Of a DNA stretch of 8,708 nt, positions 7,187 to 8,708 are shown piece after piece. The stretch is from assembly GCA_022571615.1 (NCBI GenBank), contig JACZXM010000095.1:1-8708 (forward strand). Direction: 5' to 3'. Below the pieces are notes generated by a model. That model searched no databases. It saw only the letters and a list, made by a program, of their open reading frames with translations, and was not told the DNA's origin. The stretch is from Acidobacteriota bacterium. Lineage in GTDB: Bacteria > Acidobacteriota > UBA890 > WLXD01. Position 1 is the stretch's first letter; every line of letters begins with the position of its first letter. A program made the translations under genes and the position numbers.

Positions 7187-8163
7187 GTTAGGTCTTCAGC
7201 GTCGCTGAGCCCGGCGGCGACCGCTCCCAACATCGTGCGGCGCACGGTTTCGAGGTTACCCTCGAGTTGACATCCAGACGCCCGCGCGTGTCCACCACCG
7301 CCAAACCGTGTCGCCAGAGAGGCGACATCGAGGCTTCCGTCGGAGCGCATACTGATGCGGTATACGCCCGCCGTGACTTCCTTGAACAGCAGCGACACCG
7401 CGACACCGGCGATCTCCTGGGCTTGATTGATCATGCCCTCGGTGTCCTGCGTGCCGCGCCGATCGAGGTCGTCCCGACCCAGGAACATCCACGCTACCTG
7501 ACCGTCGAGCTCGAACGTCAGTGTCGCCAGTGCGTCGGCCAGCAGCCGCACGCGCGACGCGGCGACGTTCCCGTACACCTGTTCCGAGATCACTTCCGGA
7601 TCTGCCCCGGCGCGCACCATGTCGGCCGCGAACTGCAAGGCCTCGGCGTCGGTGTTGGAGTGCCGGAAGGAGCCGGTGTCGGTGAGCACCGTCACGTACA
7701 GCAGGGTGGCGATCTGCGGGGTGATCTCCACCTCTAGGCCGGCGATCAGCCGGCGCACCATCATGCCGGTGGCCGCCACTCGCGGGTCGATCCAGTTGAG
7801 GTCGGCAAACATCGCGTTATGGGTGTGGTGGTCGATGTTGAGCGACTCGATCTCGTCGATACCCTCGAGGCCGCAGCGCCGGAAGTCGCTGCACTCGACC
7901 AGAATGGCCGCCCGTGCATCGGCGGGCACCGTGGCGCTCGTGCGCACGCGATCGGCCCCCGGCAGCCAGCCGAATCGCTCCGGCAGATCCTGCGCGATGA
8001 CCACCGCCGAGATCTTGCCAAGGCGGTCAAGCGCGAGAGCCAGGGCCAGCGAGGATCCGAGGGAATCGCCGTCGGGGTCTAGATGCGACCCGATGACGAA
8101 GCGATCGTGGCTACCTACCCAGCCGATCGTCGCTGCGAGCGCTTCAGGACTCGCCTTCGTCAC
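7183..8163 (-). CDS. nrnA: DHH/DHHA1 phosphoesterase, NrnA-like oligoribonuclease / pAp phosphatase
   Basis: NrnA-type enzymes hydrolyse very short RNAs (nanoRNAs) and 3'-phosphoadenosine 5'-phosphate, finishing RNA decay after PNPase. The 326-residue protein has the metal-binding motifs in order: SHLDPDGDSLGS (Asp29, Asp31, Asp33), ILVECSD (residues 87-93), IDHH (110-113) and LTDTGSF (160-166). The DHHA1 substrate-binding domain follows, with FGGGGHARASG (287-297). Motif II carries Glu90 where the best-studied proteins have Asp; both are acidic. The start is GTG at 8163, with GGAGG (8174-8170) 6 nt upstream, inside the end of the preceding ORF, which it overlaps by 20 nt. It overlaps truB by ATGA. 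Family membership is certain; which substrate dominates is not visible. Confidence 0.93.
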   Translation of the reverse strand: MTKASPEALAATIGWVGSHDRFVIGSHLDPDGDSLGSSLALALALDRLGKISAVVIAQDLPERFGWLPGADRVRTSATVPADARAAILVECSDFRRCGLEGIDEIESLNIDHHTHNAMFADLNWIDPRVAATGMMVRRLIAGLEVEITPQIATLLYVTVLTDTGSFRHSNTDAEALQFAADMVRAGADPEVISEQVYGNVAASRVRLLADALATLTFELDGQVAWMFLGRDDLDRRGTQDTEGMINQAQEIAGVAVSLLFKEVTAGVYRISMRSDGSLDVASLATRFGGGGHARASGCQLEGNLETVRRTMLGAVAAGLSDAEDLT

Positions 8164-8392
8164 CCTGCTCCTCCGGGGTCTCGGGCTCGGTGTCTCGCAG
8201 CAGATTCTCGAGCCTTTCGCTGGCGTCGAGGGTTCGATCGGCGATGAAATGGAGCTCCGGTGCTACCCGCAACCGCACCCGGCGCGCGATCTCCGCGAGT
8301 GTCACCCGGTCCACCCCGTATGCCAGCACACAGCTTGCAGCGGCATCGAGGATGCGATCCCTCGTCCCGGCAAGTTTCGATTCGGCGACCAC
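8144..8392 (-). CDS. rbfA: Chimeric ORF: TetR-type N-terminus joined in frame to the RbfA C-terminus
   Basis: This 82-residue ORF has two parts. Residues 10-37 (GTRDRILDAAASCVLAYG, then VTLAEIAR) are the typical first two helices of a TetR-family DNA-binding domain. Residues 37-82 (ARRVRLRVAPELHFIADRT, then ASERLENLLRD and an acidic tail) are the C-terminal third of RbfA, the KH-fold factor for 16S rRNA 5'-end maturation. The switch falls within codons 33-40. The TetR recognition helix and roughly the first 75 residues of RbfA are missing, so neither function is likely. The chosen start is GTG at 8392, which has AAGGA (8408-8404) upstream and begins where TetR proteins begin; the frame is open back to a TTG at 8449. 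The position directly before nrnA is where rbfA belongs. It is either a genomic fusion or an assembly join. Confidence 0.75.
   Translation of the reverse strand: MVAESKLAGTRDRILDAAASCVLAYGVDRVTLAEIARRVRLRVAPELHFIADRTLDASERLENLLRDTEPETPEEQGDEGES
8273..8296 (-). other. TetR/RbfA junction zone
   Basis: Codons 33-40 of the chimeric ORF (Ala-Glu-Ile-Ala-Arg-Arg-Val-Arg) are compatible with both parents: TetR helix 2 commonly reads LAEIARR, and RbfA commonly has ARR followed by LRLR or VRLR just before PELHF. The breakpoint therefore lies in a GC-rich stretch of up to about 24 nt that both genes could have shared. Such identity would allow either recombination or a graph-based assembly error. Confidence 0.6.
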
Positions 8393-8436
8393 TCTCTGGA
8401 TTATCCTTCGGCGATGGGCCCCTGGACCCCTGATGC

Positions 8437-8502
8437 CTACGTCTCGCAAGACCTTGCGGCAGCAGCACTTGCAGATCCTCTGCCCCGGCCTCCAGGAGGC
8501 AT
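8437..8502 (-). CDS. Possible 21-codon leader ORF (uncertain)
   Basis: An ATG at 8502, about 16 nt after the predicted transcription start, opens a 21-residue Ala/Gly/Arg-rich frame ending in TAG at 8439-8437, ahead of the GTG of the chimeric ORF. No Shine-Dalgarno sequence precedes it and the peptide is low complexity. It could be a leader peptide but is more likely chance; I list it because the leader of about 126 nt is long for a TetR-type gene. Confidence 0.15.
   Translation of the reverse strand: MPPGGRGRGSASAAAARSCET
8488..8500. repeat. 13-bp inverted repeat in the leader
   Basis: GCCTCC and GGAGGC flank a single central base, giving perfect 6-bp arms. The loop is too small for the full stem in RNA, so it reads better as a DNA binding-site shape than a hairpin. 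It lies 10 bp downstream of the operator-like palindrome. Function unknown. Confidence 0.3.
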
Positions 8503-8510
8503 TTTAGGTT

Positions 8511-8522
8511 AAACGTTCGTTT
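8511..8522. promoter_or_regulatory. TetR-style operator palindrome
   Basis: AAACG-AA-CGTTT on the minus strand is a 12-bp palindrome (5-bp arms, 2-bp centre) lying directly over the predicted transcription start near 8518. TetR-family repressors commonly bind such sites between the -10 element and the gene. The adjacent ORF begins with TetR sequence, which makes autoregulation by the intact repressor the natural reading. Binding is inferred. Confidence 0.5.
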
Positions 8523-8524
8523 CA

Positions 8525-8552
8525 ATTATACGTTCGACCTCGGCGCGGTCAA
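8525..8552 (-). promoter_or_regulatory. Strong sigma70-type promoter
   Basis: TTGACC (8552-8547), 16 nt, and a perfect TATAAT (8530-8525) point along the minus strand into the chimeric ORF and the nrnA-truB operon. The AT-rich -10 stands out in GC-rich surroundings. Predicted start near 8518, leaving a leader of about 126 nt before the GTG at 8392. It is the best promoter match in the window. Confidence 0.7.
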
Positions 8553-8569
8553 CCCCCGACTGCCGGGGG
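8553..8569. repeat. GC hairpin directly upstream of the -35 element
   Basis: CCCCCG and CGGGGG form a perfect 6-bp stem with a 5-nt loop, touching the -35 hexamer. On the minus strand only TT follows the stem; on the plus strand no T-run follows. A terminator is therefore unsupported. It may be a regulator-binding site or chance in GC-rich DNA. Confidence 0.3.
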
Positions 8570-8708
8570 GCACGTCTCGGAGGGCGGGACATGTGCCGGA
8601 GGGCGCGTCACTGCTCAAGCGCATCCTCGAGTACATCCTTGGTGGGACCATCCCGGGTCCTGTAGCATCACGGTTCGAGGTGCAGGTACCCCATGAATCG
8701 CAACGTCA
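8570..8708. other. Intergenic right edge; possible start of a divergent gene
   Basis: No minus-strand gene is seen here. On the plus strand an ATG at 8693 is preceded by GAGGTG (8677-8682, a six-base match to the anti-Shine-Dalgarno sequence) at 10-nt spacing, so a gene divergent from the TetR-like ORF may begin MNRNV and run off the edge. A weak promoter (TTGGTG at 8639-8644, 18 nt, TAGCAT at 8663-8668) precedes it. A second plus-strand frame is open from a GTG at 8593 to the edge. TetR repressors are often divergent from their target, which fits, but five codons cannot identify a product. Confidence 0.3.

Noticed and set aside
7619..8512. 297-residue open frame on the plus strand across nrnA and the chimeric ORF
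   Set aside because: Antisense to the DHH protein with its intact motifs; no recognisable domain. Its extension past 8392 is not protein-like.
8160..8525. 121-residue minus-strand frame beginning at TTG 8525
   Set aside because: It begins upstream of or at the predicted transcription start, reads the TetR and RbfA segments in the wrong frame, and has no ribosome-binding site.
8645..8660. Inverted repeat GGACC/GGTCC with a 6-nt loop near the right edge
   Set aside because: Only 5 bp, with no associated T-run or second copy; likely chance.
1..8708. CRISPR arrays, insertion sequences, tRNA or rRNA genes
   Set aside because: No regularly spaced repeats, transposase motifs, terminal inverted repeats, or tRNA- or rRNA-like conserved segments were seen on either strand.

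Overview
The window is a GC-rich bacterial translation and RNA-metabolism cluster with every recognisable gene on the minus strand. Transcription runs from high to low coordinates: a chimeric rbfA remnant (8392-8144), a DHH-family phosphoesterase of the NrnA type (8163-7183), truB (7186-6260), rpsO (6061-5804), pnp (5607-3511), rplM (3407-2979), rpsI (2963-2571), rpsB (2560-1691), tsf (1585-950), pyrH (934-191) and the first 40 codons of frr (122-1, cut by the window edge). The rbfA-DHH-truB-rpsO-pnp order, the short 211-residue EF-Ts and the protein sequences suggest a high-GC lineage of the deltaproteobacterial grade (Desulfobacterota, Myxococcota or Binatota-like). I cannot place it further from the sequence alone.

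The layout joins blocks that often lie apart: the end of the nusA-infB-rbfA operon, rpsO-pnp, rplM-rpsI, and rpsB-tsf-pyrH-frr. Some junctions are tight: a 20-nt overlap of the rbfA remnant with nrnA, an ATGA overlap of nrnA and truB, 15 nt between rplM and rpsI, 10 nt between rpsI and rpsB, and 15 nt between tsf and pyrH. Longer spacers precede rpsO (198 nt), pnp (196 nt), rplM (103 nt) and tsf (105 nt). The rpsO spacer holds a candidate promoter and a leader hairpin. The pnp spacer holds a 10-bp stem whose 3' arm ends directly against the pnp Shine-Dalgarno sequence. The rpsB-tsf spacer holds two small hairpins.

The most unusual part is the upstream end, 8144-8708. The ORF where rbfA should be begins like a TetR-family repressor (first two helices of the DNA-binding domain) and switches in frame, at a shared Ala-Arg-Arg stretch, to the last third of RbfA. 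Upstream of it lies a strong sigma70-type promoter (TTGACC, 16 nt, TATAAT) with a TetR-style palindrome over the predicted start site. The rest of rbfA and infB are not in the window. Either a recombination put the nrnA-truB-(rpsO-pnp...) operon behind a TetR-type promoter, or two loci were joined in assembly at a short GC-rich identity. Sequence alone cannot decide between these. A divergent plus-strand gene may begin at the right edge (ATG at 8693).
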